The notes beneath the pieces were generated by a model. That model did not search any database and was not told the DNA's origin. It saw only the letters and a program-made list of their open reading frames with translations. A stretch of DNA of 64,000 nucleotides. Origin: Gloeocapsopsis sp. IPPAS B-1203 (GTDB lineage Bacteria; Cyanobacteriota; Cyanobacteriia; Cyanobacteriales; Chroococcidiopsidaceae). The DNA lies in assembly GCF_002749975.1 (NCBI RefSeq), contig NZ_PEIG01000007.1:124001-188000 (forward strand), in the 5' to 3' direction. The translations under genes and the position numbers were made by a program. Shown piece after piece: positions 47,393-55,910 of this stretch; within the stretch, counting starts at the first letter, position 1, and each line of letters begins with the position of its first letter.

Positions 47393-47878
47393 TCAAAGAC
47401 GAATAACACCAGAACAGTCTACCTCTTGAACGAGTTGGGCGATCGCTTTACCGGATACAGGTTCAATCCAATTCGGAGCAATTTCTGCTAAAGGTACTAA
47501 CACAAAGGCGCGATCGCGCATACGTGGATGGGGAATTTGCAGTGTTGGAGTATCAAGAATGAAATCGTCGTAAAGTAGTAAGTCAAGATCGAGCGATCGC
47601 GGTCCCCAGCGTTCTCGCCGTATTCTACCGAATTGAGCTTCAATATCCAATAGAATTTCTAGTATTAACTGTGGAGCCATTTGTACTTGCAACACAACAC
47701 AGCCATTAATATAATCTGGTTGTGGTGGACCAACAGCAGCGGTTTGATACCAGCTTGATTGAGCTATTAAAGTGATATGAGGCGTAGCGCTTAAACTTTT
47801 TAATGCAGCTGCTACGGTATTGCGAGAGTCTCCTAAATTACTTCCCAGTGCGATCGCACATAAACCATGTGTCTTCAA
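47393..47878 (-). CDS. folK: 2-amino-4-hydroxy-6-hydroxymethyldihydropteridine pyrophosphokinase FolK
   Basis: Folate pathway enzyme transferring pyrophosphate to the pterin. 161 residues, with ALGSNLGDSRNTVAAAL, the HPPK signature RWGPRSLDLDLLLYDD and HPRMRDRAFVLVPL. No fused FolB or FolP. Complete, leftward. The 47879-48148 spacer upstream holds only promoter-type sequence that I can see. Confidence 0.94.
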   Translation of the reverse strand: MKTHGLCAIALGSNLGDSRNTVAAALKSLSATPHITLIAQSSWYQTAAVGPPQPDYINGCVVLQVQMAPQLILEILLDIEAQFGRIRRERWGPRSLDLDLLLYDDFILDTPTLQIPHPRMRDRAFVLVPLAEIAPNWIEPVSGKAIAQLVQEVDCSGVIRL

Positions 47879-48148
47879 CTTCTACTATCCTGTCACTCAT
47901 TAGATCAAATCTATTCACCTCAACTCTAACCATGCCACTAATCACCGGTAAAGTTGGGGCTAATGAATTTCTGATTTTTAGCTGCTGTGCGTTTTGATAT
48001 TGATTTCTTGATCTCTACTCCACCAGCGAAAACTCAGTTTCAGTTGCTCGATTCACAACGTTGCTTTCCATCAAGTCGTAAAATAGACAAAAAATAAAAT
48101 AACTAATAAATGGGCTGCATTTGAAATGGAGTGAAGCGAGGAAGTAAC

Positions 48149-50461
48149 GTGCCAAATATGCCCTGGTTTAAGGAACAAGAAGCAATCCGTAACACTGAAC
48201 CAGCAAAAAAAACTAAGACAACTCCAAGTCGTCAGCAACTTCCCCGCCGGAAAATTGCCAAAATTGTGACTCAGATCAAGCAACTAGTGTCCTCATCTAC
48301 AGGAAAGCACCCGCAACATCGTCGTTCGCTTTGGTTTATTGGTATTGGGGGTAGTGCGATCGCCTTAGGCGGAATTTGGTTTTCTATTGAGCAAAGTTTG
48401 CCTCAAACAGCAGAACTATTTACGGTGGTACGAGATGAAACTCTAACGATTAAAGCTGCCGATGGTACTATTCTGCAACAAACTGGACCAGCAACTCGCG
48501 AACAACTCAAGCTAGCAGAAATTCCTGAGCCATTAGTGCAAGCATTTATTGCTTCAGAAGATCGCCGTTTTTATCAACACAATGGGATCGACTACCAAGG
48601 AATTGCTAGGGCAACACTGTCTAACTTGCGCTCTGCCAACGTTGTGGAAGGTGGTAGTACGATTACACAGCAGCTTGCCAGAATTCTGTTTTTAAATCAA
48701 GATCGCACAATTTGGCGCAAACTGAAAGAAATTCGGCTCTCGCAGAAAATAGAAGCAAATTTAACCAAAGAACAGATTCTAGAGCGCTATCTCAACTTAG
48801 TATATTTAGGCGAGGGTGCGTATGGCGTTGCAGATGCTGCATGGGTGTATTTCAGTAAACCAGTAGACGAGCTGACTTTACCAGAAATGGCAATGATTGC
48901 GGGTTTAGCCCCTGCCCCAAGCCGTTACTCGCCAGCAGTAAATTTAGCAACAGCACAACAACGGCGGAATTTAGTCTTACAAAGAATGCGTGAGGATCAA
49001 GTACTTGATGCAGCAACCGCAACTGCAGCAAGAACTGCACCGATTACTCTCAATACCAATTTACCCAAGCGCCTCCAAGTTACAGCACCCTACTTCACAA
49101 CTTATATCCAAAAGGAATTACCCAAGTATGTTGCGCCAGAAGTCATTGAAGCGGGTGGTTTAATTGTCGAGACAACATTAAATGCGCAGTGGCAAAATGC
49201 AGCAGAGACAGCAGTCAAGAACACCGTCACAAACAATGGTAGGTGGCAAAATTTTGAGCAAGCCGCCTTGGTAGCAATTAATCCTCGCAATGGTGAAATT
49301 AGAGCTTTAGTAGGTGGAAAAGACTTTGAGAAAAATCAGTTTAACCGCGCTACTCAAGCACAGCGTCAGCCAGGATCGACATTTAAAGGCTTTGTCTATA
49401 CAGCAGCGATCGCTACAGGACTTTCTCCTTACAATTCCTACTTGGATGCTCCTTACATCGTCGAAGGATACGAACCAAAAAACTATAGCCGTGAGTTTCG
49501 TGGTTGGCTAACAATGCGGGATGCTTTGACAAGTTCGATTAATACGATCGCAGTTAAGGTCCTGATTGACGTAGGCTTTGATCCCGTGATTAAACTCGCA
49601 CAACAAATGGGAATCAAGTCACAACTACAACCGATGTACTCGCTTGCACTTGGTTCATCTGAAGTTAATTTACTCGAACTCACAAGTGCTTATGGTACGC
49701 TTGCAACTCAAGGCATGCACGTAGAACCACACGGAATTCGCCGAATTCTCAACCGGAGTGGAGAAGTTCTTTACAGTACTGAACATAAACCAAAGCGAGT
49801 TTTAGATCCAGGTAGCGCGGCAATTACAACTTGGATGCTACAAAATGTAGTGCAAGCAGGAACCGGACGCCCTGCATCTTTAAATCGTCCTGTTGCTGGA
49901 AAAACAGGAACTTCAGATGAATCACGCGATCTCTGGTTCGTGGGCTATATTCCGCAACTTGTTGCTGGGGTTTGGCTAGGAAACGATAACAATGAACCAA
50001 CTTGGGGTAATAGCGGTACTGCTGCTGCTACCTGGCGTCAATTTATGATGAGCGCAGTAGAAGATATCCCAGTAGAAGATTTCTCAGAACGTCCAACTTT
50101 AACAGGGCGCAAGGGTAGTATTAAGGCACAACCGATTAAACCGAAGCGAGTTTCAACGAGGAGAAGACCTTCATCTAACAGAAATTCTGATTTGAGCAAC
50201 AACCGTCGCAGAAGTTATCGCCGCAATCAGTCAGAAGCAATCGCACCTCAACCTAGAAGGCGATCGCGTCGTCGTAACGAACGCCCAGCCTCACCTCCTG
50301 TCAATCCAGGAAGCGCTCAAACACCTACACCACCGCAAGGAGAACTACGAGAACGTTTACGCAACCTGCGCCAGTCTGATACTCCAAGAAAAGAGCTACC
50401 TCCAGCTAACAGTTCTTCTGGAACGTCTGATGCTGGTTATGTTGTACCGACGAAAGAGTGA
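48149..50461 (+). CDS. Class A (PBP1A-type) penicillin-binding protein with basic C-terminal tail
   Basis: 770 residues from GTG 48149, chosen because GAGGAAG lies at 48138-48144; GTG 48131 is possible. Membrane helix near residue 60-80, GT51 glycosyltransferase (ASEDRRFYQHNGIDYQGI; EGGSTITQQLARILF), and transpeptidase with active Ser in PGSTFKGF, SSIN and KTGTSD. The last ~110 residues are Arg/Ser/Pro-rich and likely disordered, perhaps binding wall or membrane. No FHA domain, unlike the PBP at 21208-23466. Confidence 0.9.
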   Translation: MPNMPWFKEQEAIRNTEPAKKTKTTPSRQQLPRRKIAKIVTQIKQLVSSSTGKHPQHRRSLWFIGIGGSAIALGGIWFSIEQSLPQTAELFTVVRDETLTIKAADGTILQQTGPATREQLKLAEIPEPLVQAFIASEDRRFYQHNGIDYQGIARATLSNLRSANVVEGGSTITQQLARILFLNQDRTIWRKLKEIRLSQKIEANLTKEQILERYLNLVYLGEGAYGVADAAWVYFSKPVDELTLPEMAMIAGLAPAPSRYSPAVNLATAQQRRNLVLQRMREDQVLDAATATAARTAPITLNTNLPKRLQVTAPYFTTYIQKELPKYVAPEVIEAGGLIVETTLNAQWQNAAETAVKNTVTNNGRWQNFEQAALVAINPRNGEIRALVGGKDFEKNQFNRATQAQRQPGSTFKGFVYTAAIATGLSPYNSYLDAPYIVEGYEPKNYSREFRGWLTMRDALTSSINTIAVKVLIDVGFDPVIKLAQQMGIKSQLQPMYSLALGSSEVNLLELTSAYGTLATQGMHVEPHGIRRILNRSGEVLYSTEHKPKRVLDPGSAAITTWMLQNVVQAGTGRPASLNRPVAGKTGTSDESRDLWFVGYIPQLVAGVWLGNDNNEPTWGNSGTAAATWRQFMMSAVEDIPVEDFSERPTLTGRKGSIKAQPIKPKRVSTRRRPSSNRNSDLSNNRRRSYRRNQSEAIAPQPRRRSRRRNERPASPPVNPGSAQTPTPPQGELRERLRNLRQSDTPRKELPPANSSSGTSDAGYVVPTKE

Positions 50462-50662
50462 TGAGTGGTTGTAGGAGTGTGGGAGTGTGGGAGTGTGGGA
50501 GAGATTTAATTATTATTGTTCTTTACTACCCGCCTACCCTGTGTCCTCTGCTTCTCAAATTCCGATCTCTCACATTGGGATCAAACTTGGGGTGGATGTA
50601 AGTTATATTGTGTTTTTATACGGTCTTAAAAGCAGTACTGACTAAATATAGGAAGAATAATC

Positions 50663-50881
50663 ATGGAAATATTAATGCAAGCAGCAACAGATAACGTTCC
50701 TCACTTTCCCGTTGCTGCTACCGCAGCTATTGTTGTTGGCTTTATCGCTGCTACTACTATTGGTTCGATCGCTTGGTACAACTCCAAACGCCCCGTTGGT
50801 TGGGAAAATAAAGAGCGCCCAGATATTGTGCCAGAGGTTAAGAAAGAAGAAACTCCAGGTGTTGGTGAGCCAAAATCTTAG
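50663..50881 (+). CDS. psb35: Photosystem II assembly protein Psb35
   Basis: 72 residues with one membrane helix (about 17-39) and the conserved GSIAWYNSKRPVGWENKERP and VPEVKKEETPGVGEPK. Psb35 is a small thylakoid protein that stabilises photosystem II-associated proteins; the role is cited from general knowledge. AGGAAG at 50651-50656 precedes ATG 50663. Monocistronic by spacing. Confidence 0.88.
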   Translation: MEILMQAATDNVPHFPVAATAAIVVGFIAATTIGSIAWYNSKRPVGWENKERPDIVPEVKKEETPGVGEPKS

Positions 50882-50904
50882 TTATTATCTGTGCTATTTT
50901 ATAC

Positions 50905-51330
50905 CTAGCTTTGAGTGCTGACCCAGCGTCGGTAAAGCGTCTGAATTCCTTTGAGTACAGTAGAGTAAGCTCTTTGAGGAGAACTATCTGCTGTATCCAA
51001 TGATTGTAATTTGGTAAGAAGTCGTGCTTCTTCTGTTGCTACTTCTCCATCACGGTAAATCAAGCCACTGATAGCTTCTAGTAAATCTTGGTAAGCTTCA
51101 GAACCAGGGTGCTCTCCTAAATACTCTTTTATCCATTCGTAGCACTCAGTTGGCTGCACAGTCTTGAGTTCATTGAGCAAAGGCTGAATTTCTGGATCGG
51201 CAGCCACGTCTTTTTCTATTGCTACTTTATGTAAATATTCTCTTTCTTCGGGTTGGATGACTCCATCTACCCAAGCAGCCCCAATCAAGATTTTTACTAA
51301 CTTTTTTACACTAGCTTTGTCTTCTTTCAT
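50905..51330 (-). CDS. TerB-like (tellurite resistance B family) protein
   Basis: 141 residues, all-helical with two acidic EF-like turns: AAWVDGVIQPEEREYLHKVA and GLIYRDGEVATEEARLLTKL. The TerB fold binds metal ions; most cyanobacterial members are of unknown role and not shown to protect from tellurite. Convergent with psb35 (24 bp) and just downstream of rsmB. Confidence 0.82.
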   Translation of the reverse strand: MKEDKASVKKLVKILIGAAWVDGVIQPEEREYLHKVAIEKDVAADPEIQPLLNELKTVQPTECYEWIKEYLGEHPGSEAYQDLLEAISGLIYRDGEVATEEARLLTKLQSLDTADSSPQRAYSTVLKGIQTLYRRWVSTQS

Positions 51331-51384
51331 GTAATTTTGTCCTCAGATTTTGAAAAATTAGCAATTTTATTTCACGATACAAGT

Positions 51385-52728
51385 TTATTCTGATTCTTTC
51401 TGTAAACGAACTATAAAGAATCCATCCATTGCTTGGTGATGAGGTAACACTTTCATCCACCCTGCGGTTGTAGCATAAGGGAAACCTAGAGAGTTTGCAG
51501 CGGGACTTTCTATTCTCCAACGCGGATGGTGCGTCAAGAAATCTTGAACGATCGCTTCATTTTCTTCGGGATGTAAAGTACATGTCGCGTAGACAAGAAC
51601 ACCTCCAGGCTTAACCCAAGTAGCAACGTGAGAGAGAAGTTCTGTTTGTAAAACTATAAGTTCGCGTACTGTCGCGGGAGTTTGTCGCCAGCGGGCATCT
51701 GCATGACGATGAAGAGTACCTAAGCCTGAACACGGTGCATCGAGAAGGACACGATCTGCAACACCGGTGAATTGAGGAAGATTGCGGCTATCACCTGTGC
51801 AGATTTGAATCGATTTGAGTTGTAATCGTGCGAGATTTTGCTGAAGTTTTTTTAAGCGCGAGACGGTGCGATCGCACGCCCAGATTGTTCCTGTATCTTG
51901 CATCAATTCAGCAATGTGTGTTGTTTTTCCTCCTGGTGCAGCACATGCATCAATCACGACTTCCCCCGGTTGTGGATCGAGAATATGGCTAACAAGTTGT
52001 GCACTGCTGTCTTGTATTGTCCACCAACCTGCATCAAACCCTGGTAATTTTTCAATTGCACCCGTGCTACTGTTAAATCTTAAAGCTTGGGGTAGAGTGG
52101 CGACATGAGTAACACTGACTCCAACTTCTTGCAGTGCTGCCATTACTTTTTCTAAAGAAGTGCGTAAAGAATTAATGCGTAAATCAATTGCTGGTGGTTT
52201 ATTTAACCACTTACAGAGTTGTTCTGTTTCTGCGTAGCCGAATTGATTTAACCATACTTCGACAATCCAGTCAGGATAACTGTGTAAAATTCCTAAGCGT
52301 TCTACTGGATCGTCTGGTAATTTTAAGAGATCTGCTTCACTGCTTGCTAACCGAACATAGTGACGCAGTAATCCATTGACAAAACTGGCGAGTCCTGAGA
52401 AACCGTTTTTTTTCGCTAACTCCACAGTAGAATTTACAGCAGCAGCATCAGGGATATGATCGAGATACCGCAATTGATACAGTCCTAAATGCAGAATAAT
52501 ACGTAAATCGGGTGGTTGTTGCTGGGCTTTCTTTTTCGCTAACTGATCGATCAAAGCATCAAGCGATCGCTGTCGGCGGACACTACCATAAACCAATTCT
52601 GTCACCAAACGGCGATCGACACTACTTAGGTCGGTTTGACGCAATATGCGATCTAAAGCAACATCAGCATAAGCCCCCCGCTGTACTGAACGGAGGGCAA
52701 TAAAAGCAAGCTGGCGCGAATTTTCCAT
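51385..52728 (-). CDS. rsmB: 16S rRNA m5C967 methyltransferase RsmB (Sun)
   Basis: 447 residues: N-terminal NusB-like RNA-binding domain (about 1-140) and a methyltransferase with SAM motif VIDACAAPGGKTTHIAEL, catalytic-site motif DAPCSGLGTLHR and the second Cys in YATCTLHPEENE. Complete, leftward, with (CTAGTGA)x4 upstream at 52737-52764. Confidence 0.94.
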   Translation of the reverse strand: MENSRQLAFIALRSVQRGAYADVALDRILRQTDLSSVDRRLVTELVYGSVRRQRSLDALIDQLAKKKAQQQPPDLRIILHLGLYQLRYLDHIPDAAAVNSTVELAKKNGFSGLASFVNGLLRHYVRLASSEADLLKLPDDPVERLGILHSYPDWIVEVWLNQFGYAETEQLCKWLNKPPAIDLRINSLRTSLEKVMAALQEVGVSVTHVATLPQALRFNSSTGAIEKLPGFDAGWWTIQDSSAQLVSHILDPQPGEVVIDACAAPGGKTTHIAELMQDTGTIWACDRTVSRLKKLQQNLARLQLKSIQICTGDSRNLPQFTGVADRVLLDAPCSGLGTLHRHADARWRQTPATVRELIVLQTELLSHVATWVKPGGVLVYATCTLHPEENEAIVQDFLTHHPRWRIESPAANSLGFPYATTAGWMKVLPHHQAMDGFFIVRLQKESE

Positions 52729-52736
52729 ATTAGTAG

Positions 52737-52764
52737 CTAGTGACTAGTGACTAGTGACTAGTGA
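52737..52764. repeat. 7-bp tandem repeat (CTAGTGA)x4
   Basis: Four perfect copies, 9 bp upstream of the rsmB start codon. Same class of heptamer array as before purD, eboB and eboC but with a different unit. Confidence 0.9.
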
Positions 52765-52808
52765 TTGGAGTGATTAGCTAGCAGTTCTATATGTAATAAC
52801 TACAGAAA

Positions 52809-53648
52809 CTAGGCTATGGATGAAGCTTTTGCAATCATGGCTTCAGGTTGTAAAAGTTGTTTGGGCGGTTGTTTTAAATCCCAGACGATACCTAACCACG
52901 ACAGAATAACCAAAATGTAGTAACTAATGTCAATTTCCCACCAAAAGAACCCTTGACAAGCTGCGAGAGGATAACGGTGGTGATTGTTGTGCCAGCCTTC
53001 GCCTAAAGTAATGATTGCTAACCACAATGAGTTTTTACTTGATTCTCCGGTGTCATAGCGTTTACTACCGAATACATGACATAAAGAATTAATGGCAAAG
53101 GTGGTGTGGTAGAGAACCACTGTACTGACAAAGAAGCCCCAAAATAGTCCTAGCCAGCCGTAAGTTAGGTAACAGACAACCGCAAGTAGGATAGGGGGTG
53201 CAAAGTGATATTTTTCTAACCAAAGTAGTTCAGGGTAACGAGTTAAATCTTTGACTAATTTCTCGTTATAGTCGTCATATTCTGGAGACAATATCCAGCC
53301 TACATGTGACCAGTAAAAACCTTGCTTTTCAGCTGAATGAATATCTTCGTCTGTGTCAGAATACTTGTGATGATGACGGTGTTGTGCAGCCCACCAAACT
53401 GGACCTCTTTGTCCAGCAGTTACACCTAAAAATCCTAGCAAAAATTGAAACAGACGACTAGTTTTATAGGCACGATGCGAGAAATAGCGATGATAGCCGC
53501 CAGTAATGCCAAATTTGCGAACGAGAAATAGTACAACACACATCGAGATTGCTACTGAGTCTACACCCAGCCAAAAGACTGCTAGGCAAGCAAGATGAAT
53601 ACCAATGAAGGGTAAAGCTGCATAATTAAATTTTGAGCGATCGAGCAT
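52809..53648 (-). CDS. desC: Membrane fatty-acid desaturase (DesC-like, delta-9 type)
   Basis: 279 residues from ATG 53648, which has AGGAAA upstream; a GTG at 53681 would add 11. All three His boxes are present: HRYFSH, HRHHHKYSD and GWHNNHH, carrying the di-iron site. Four membrane helices. The family puts the first double bond into acyl chains, important in cold. The substrate form (acyl-lipid) is inferred. Preceded by an inverted repeat at 53707-53757. Confidence 0.88.
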   Translation of the reverse strand: MLDRSKFNYAALPFIGIHLACLAVFWLGVDSVAISMCVVLFLVRKFGITGGYHRYFSHRAYKTSRLFQFLLGFLGVTAGQRGPVWWAAQHRHHHKYSDTDEDIHSAEKQGFYWSHVGWILSPEYDDYNEKLVKDLTRYPELLWLEKYHFAPPILLAVVCYLTYGWLGLFWGFFVSTVVLYHTTFAINSLCHVFGSKRYDTGESSKNSLWLAIITLGEGWHNNHHRYPLAACQGFFWWEIDISYYILVILSWLGIVWDLKQPPKQLLQPEAMIAKASSIA

Positions 53649-53706
53649 ACAGAAGTTTCCTGTTTGGATTGCAGACAGCACGTATCCTCAAGCCACCATG
53701 ACAACT

Positions 53707-53757
53707 TATCAAAATTGACAGAATTTAGCTATATGTGATACGTTTTGTCAATTGATA
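53707..53757. promoter_or_regulatory. Imperfect inverted repeat upstream of the desaturase gene
   Basis: TATCAAAATTGACA (53707-53720) and TGTCAATTGATA (53746-53757) are inverted copies differing by two extra A, 59-110 bp upstream of the desaturase start. It could be a regulator site or a leader hairpin; position is the only evidence. Confidence 0.35.
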
Positions 53758-53848
53758 ATCTTACAATCCATAGGCTTCTTTGTACCTATATAGTATGGCA
53801 GCTTATCTGTCTGTATGTTTAACTAGGCAATCTGTAGTAAATACTAAA

Positions 53849-54172
53849 TTACTCAGTAAACATCTCAGCTAAGGTATTAAGAACTGCCTGTTGTGCTTCT
53901 GAGCTAATCTGCCCTAAATATTTGACCAAACGGGTTTTATCAACAGTACGAATTTGATCGAGAACAATCTGTTCATCTTTGTCTTGAAACTGACACGCTA
54001 CACGCGTAGGATAACACTGACCTTTTGTTCTCATCGGAGCAACAATGACAGTAGCGATATGCCTATTCATCTCGTCAGGTGATATGACTAGACAAGGTCT
54101 TGTTTTCTGAATTTCACTACCGACAGTAGGATCAAGAGTTATAAGGAAAACATCAAAACGCCTGACTACCAT
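53849..54172 (-). CDS. mazF: MazF/PemK-type endoribonuclease toxin
   Basis: 107 residues from ATG 54172: RRFDVFLITLDPTVGSEIQK-TRPCLVISPDEMN, IVAPMRT and DQIRTVDKTRL are the standard toxin motifs, including Arg and Thr/Ser positions of the RNA-cutting site. Starts 7 bp inside the end of the antitoxin gene, giving coupled translation. Cleaves mRNA when the antitoxin is lost. Confidence 0.9.
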   Translation of the reverse strand: MVVRRFDVFLITLDPTVGSEIQKTRPCLVISPDEMNRHIATVIVAPMRTKGQCYPTRVACQFQDKDEQIVLDQIRTVDKTRLVKYLGQISSEAQQAVLNTLAEMFTE

Positions 54173-54423
54173 TCCCACTCGGCTTGATCCCACTCAGTGG
54201 TACTAGCATCGTCTAATAATGTATCATCCTTCCGCTCTGCCATTGCTGCAAACGCCTCATCCCAACTCTTTCGCCGCGATACTGCACGAATTACTAGATA
54301 ACCATCCTGACGTTCGATTTCTACATCTGTGGAAATTCCACTTTGCTCTAACAGAGTTTTGGGAATGCGAATTCCTTGAGAGTTGCCAATTCTTACTATG
54401 CGAGCTTTAATAGCTGTTCCCAT
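54166..54423 (-). CDS. mazE: AbrB/MazE-type antitoxin
   Basis: 85 residues; N-terminal swapped-hairpin AbrB domain (KARIVRIGNSQGIRIPKTLL) binds DNA as a dimer, and the acidic C-terminal tail (ASTTEWDQAEWEW) is the toxin-neutralising part. First gene of the two-gene operon, usually autorepressed. Overlaps mazF. Confidence 0.9.
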   Translation of the reverse strand: MGTAIKARIVRIGNSQGIRIPKTLLEQSGISTDVEIERQDGYLVIRAVSRRKSWDEAFAAMAERKDDTLLDDASTTEWDQAEWEW

Positions 54424-54575
54424 ACATTGTCTTGGATGGAATTACATTGTACTTACATAATAAGGCTTCGTTGTGAAATTGCAAAATATTGCAAAATTGA
54501 TGGCTAAAGTACAAGTCAAACCAACTCTCATGTATCGTTGGGTAAAGATAGTTCTGCATCAATGCTCCTTCGCTC

Positions 54576-55781
54576 ATGACATCAGTGACACCGCAAGCCA
54601 AGCACAAAAAAGCTAAAGCATTAAAATCATCGAGTCGTCGCCCTGCAAAAGAACTTTGTAGCGAGTGTGGGCTGTGTGATACATATTATATTCACTATGT
54701 CAAGGAAGCGTGTGCATTTCTTAATCAACAGATTGCGGAATTAGAGATGCGATCGCACACTCGCGCCCGCGATTTAGATAATCCCGATGAACTTTACTTT
54801 GGCGTTCATCAAACTATGATGGCGGCGCGCAAAACTGAACCAATTCCAGGGGCACAGTGGACAGGAATTGTCAGTTCAATTGCCATAGAAATGCTCAATC
54901 GCAGCATAGTTGAAGGCGTCGTTTGCGTTCAAAACACCAAAGAAGATCGCTTTCAACCGATGCCAATTATTGCCCGTACTCCAGAAGAGATTTTAGCAGC
55001 ACGGGTGAATAAACCAACATTATCGCCGAATCTTTCAATCCTCGAACAAGTAGAACAATCGGGGATGAAGCGGTTGTTAGTTATTGGTGTAGGATGTCAA
55101 ATTCAAGCTTTACGGGCAGTAGAGAAGCAATTAGGGTTAGAGAAACTGTATGTGTTGGGAACTCCTTGTGTAGACAATGTGACGCGGGCTGGGCTACAGA
55201 AATTTTTGGAAACAACGAGTCGTTCTCCTGATACAGTCGTGCATTATGAGTTCATGCAAGATTTCCGCGTCCACTTCAAGCATGAGGATGGTTCAGAGGA
55301 AACAGTACCTTTCTTTGGTTTAAAGACGAATCAACTCAAAGATGTGTTTGCACCTTCTTGTATGAGTTGCTTTGATTATGTAAATTCGCTTGCTGATTTG
55401 GTCGTGGGCTACATGGGTGCACCATTTGGTTGGCAATGGCTTGTGGTACGGAATGATCGCGGACAAGAAATGCTGGATTTAGTTCAAGATCAGCTAGAAG
55501 TGCAACCTGTGATGTCAAAAGGCGATCGCACCGCAGCAGTGCAACAAAGTATCCCTGCCTACGACAAAGGCGTTACACTACCGATGTGGGCTGCCAAACT
55601 CATGGGTGTCGTGATTGAAAAAATTGGTCCTAAAGGCTTGGAATACGCCCGATTTTCGATTGATTCGCACTTCACTCGCAATTATCTCTATGTCAAACGC
55701 CATTATCCTGAAAAGTTAGCTGCGCACTTACCAGAATTTGCCAAGCGAATTGTTAATCAATATAAATTACCAGAACCTTAA
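54576..55781 (+). CDS. bciB: Ferredoxin-dependent divinyl chlorophyllide reductase BciB (FrhB family)
   Basis: 401 residues. N-terminal iron-sulfur motif CSECGLCDTYY plus the later Cys (KEACAF), a FAD/F4S-type core (LLVIGVGCQIQALRAVEKQL; GTPCVDNVTRAGL), and CMSCFDYVNSLADLVVGYMG. Matches cyanobacterial slr1923-type proteins that reduce the 8-vinyl group in chlorophyll synthesis; the plant relative is HCAR. Assignment between BciB and other FrhB reductases rests on overall likeness. Confidence 0.82.
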   Translation: MTSVTPQAKHKKAKALKSSSRRPAKELCSECGLCDTYYIHYVKEACAFLNQQIAELEMRSHTRARDLDNPDELYFGVHQTMMAARKTEPIPGAQWTGIVSSIAIEMLNRSIVEGVVCVQNTKEDRFQPMPIIARTPEEILAARVNKPTLSPNLSILEQVEQSGMKRLLVIGVGCQIQALRAVEKQLGLEKLYVLGTPCVDNVTRAGLQKFLETTSRSPDTVVHYEFMQDFRVHFKHEDGSEETVPFFGLKTNQLKDVFAPSCMSCFDYVNSLADLVVGYMGAPFGWQWLVVRNDRGQEMLDLVQDQLEVQPVMSKGDRTAAVQQSIPAYDKGVTLPMWAAKLMGVVIEKIGPKGLEYARFSIDSHFTRNYLYVKRHYPEKLAAHLPEFAKRIVNQYKLPEP

Positions 55782-55858
55782 TTGCTAAAGTAATTACGTC
55801 ACTACTGGTACTTTAAGTAATTCAAACATTTGTTACAGAGAATAATTGAGTTACAAAG

Positions 55859-55910
55859 ATATCAATAAAATTGAGCTGACACATAAGTAGCATCAATATT
55901 TTATTGATAT
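55859..55910 (+). promoter_or_regulatory. 13-bp perfect inverted repeat reaching into the start codon
   Basis: ATATCAATAAAAT (55859-55871) and ATTTTATTGATAT (55898-55910), 26-base loop. The second arm ends on the first two bases of the ATG at 55909, so an mRNA hairpin would cover the start. No Shine-Dalgarno sequence is visible, which fits a leader that needs opening. Could instead be a regulator's operator. Confidence 0.5.

Noticed and set aside
47935-47997. Short ORF fragment before the PBP (MPLITGKVGANEF start)
   Set aside because: Only about 20 codons with no ribosome site; I cannot tie it to a gene or a decayed gene.
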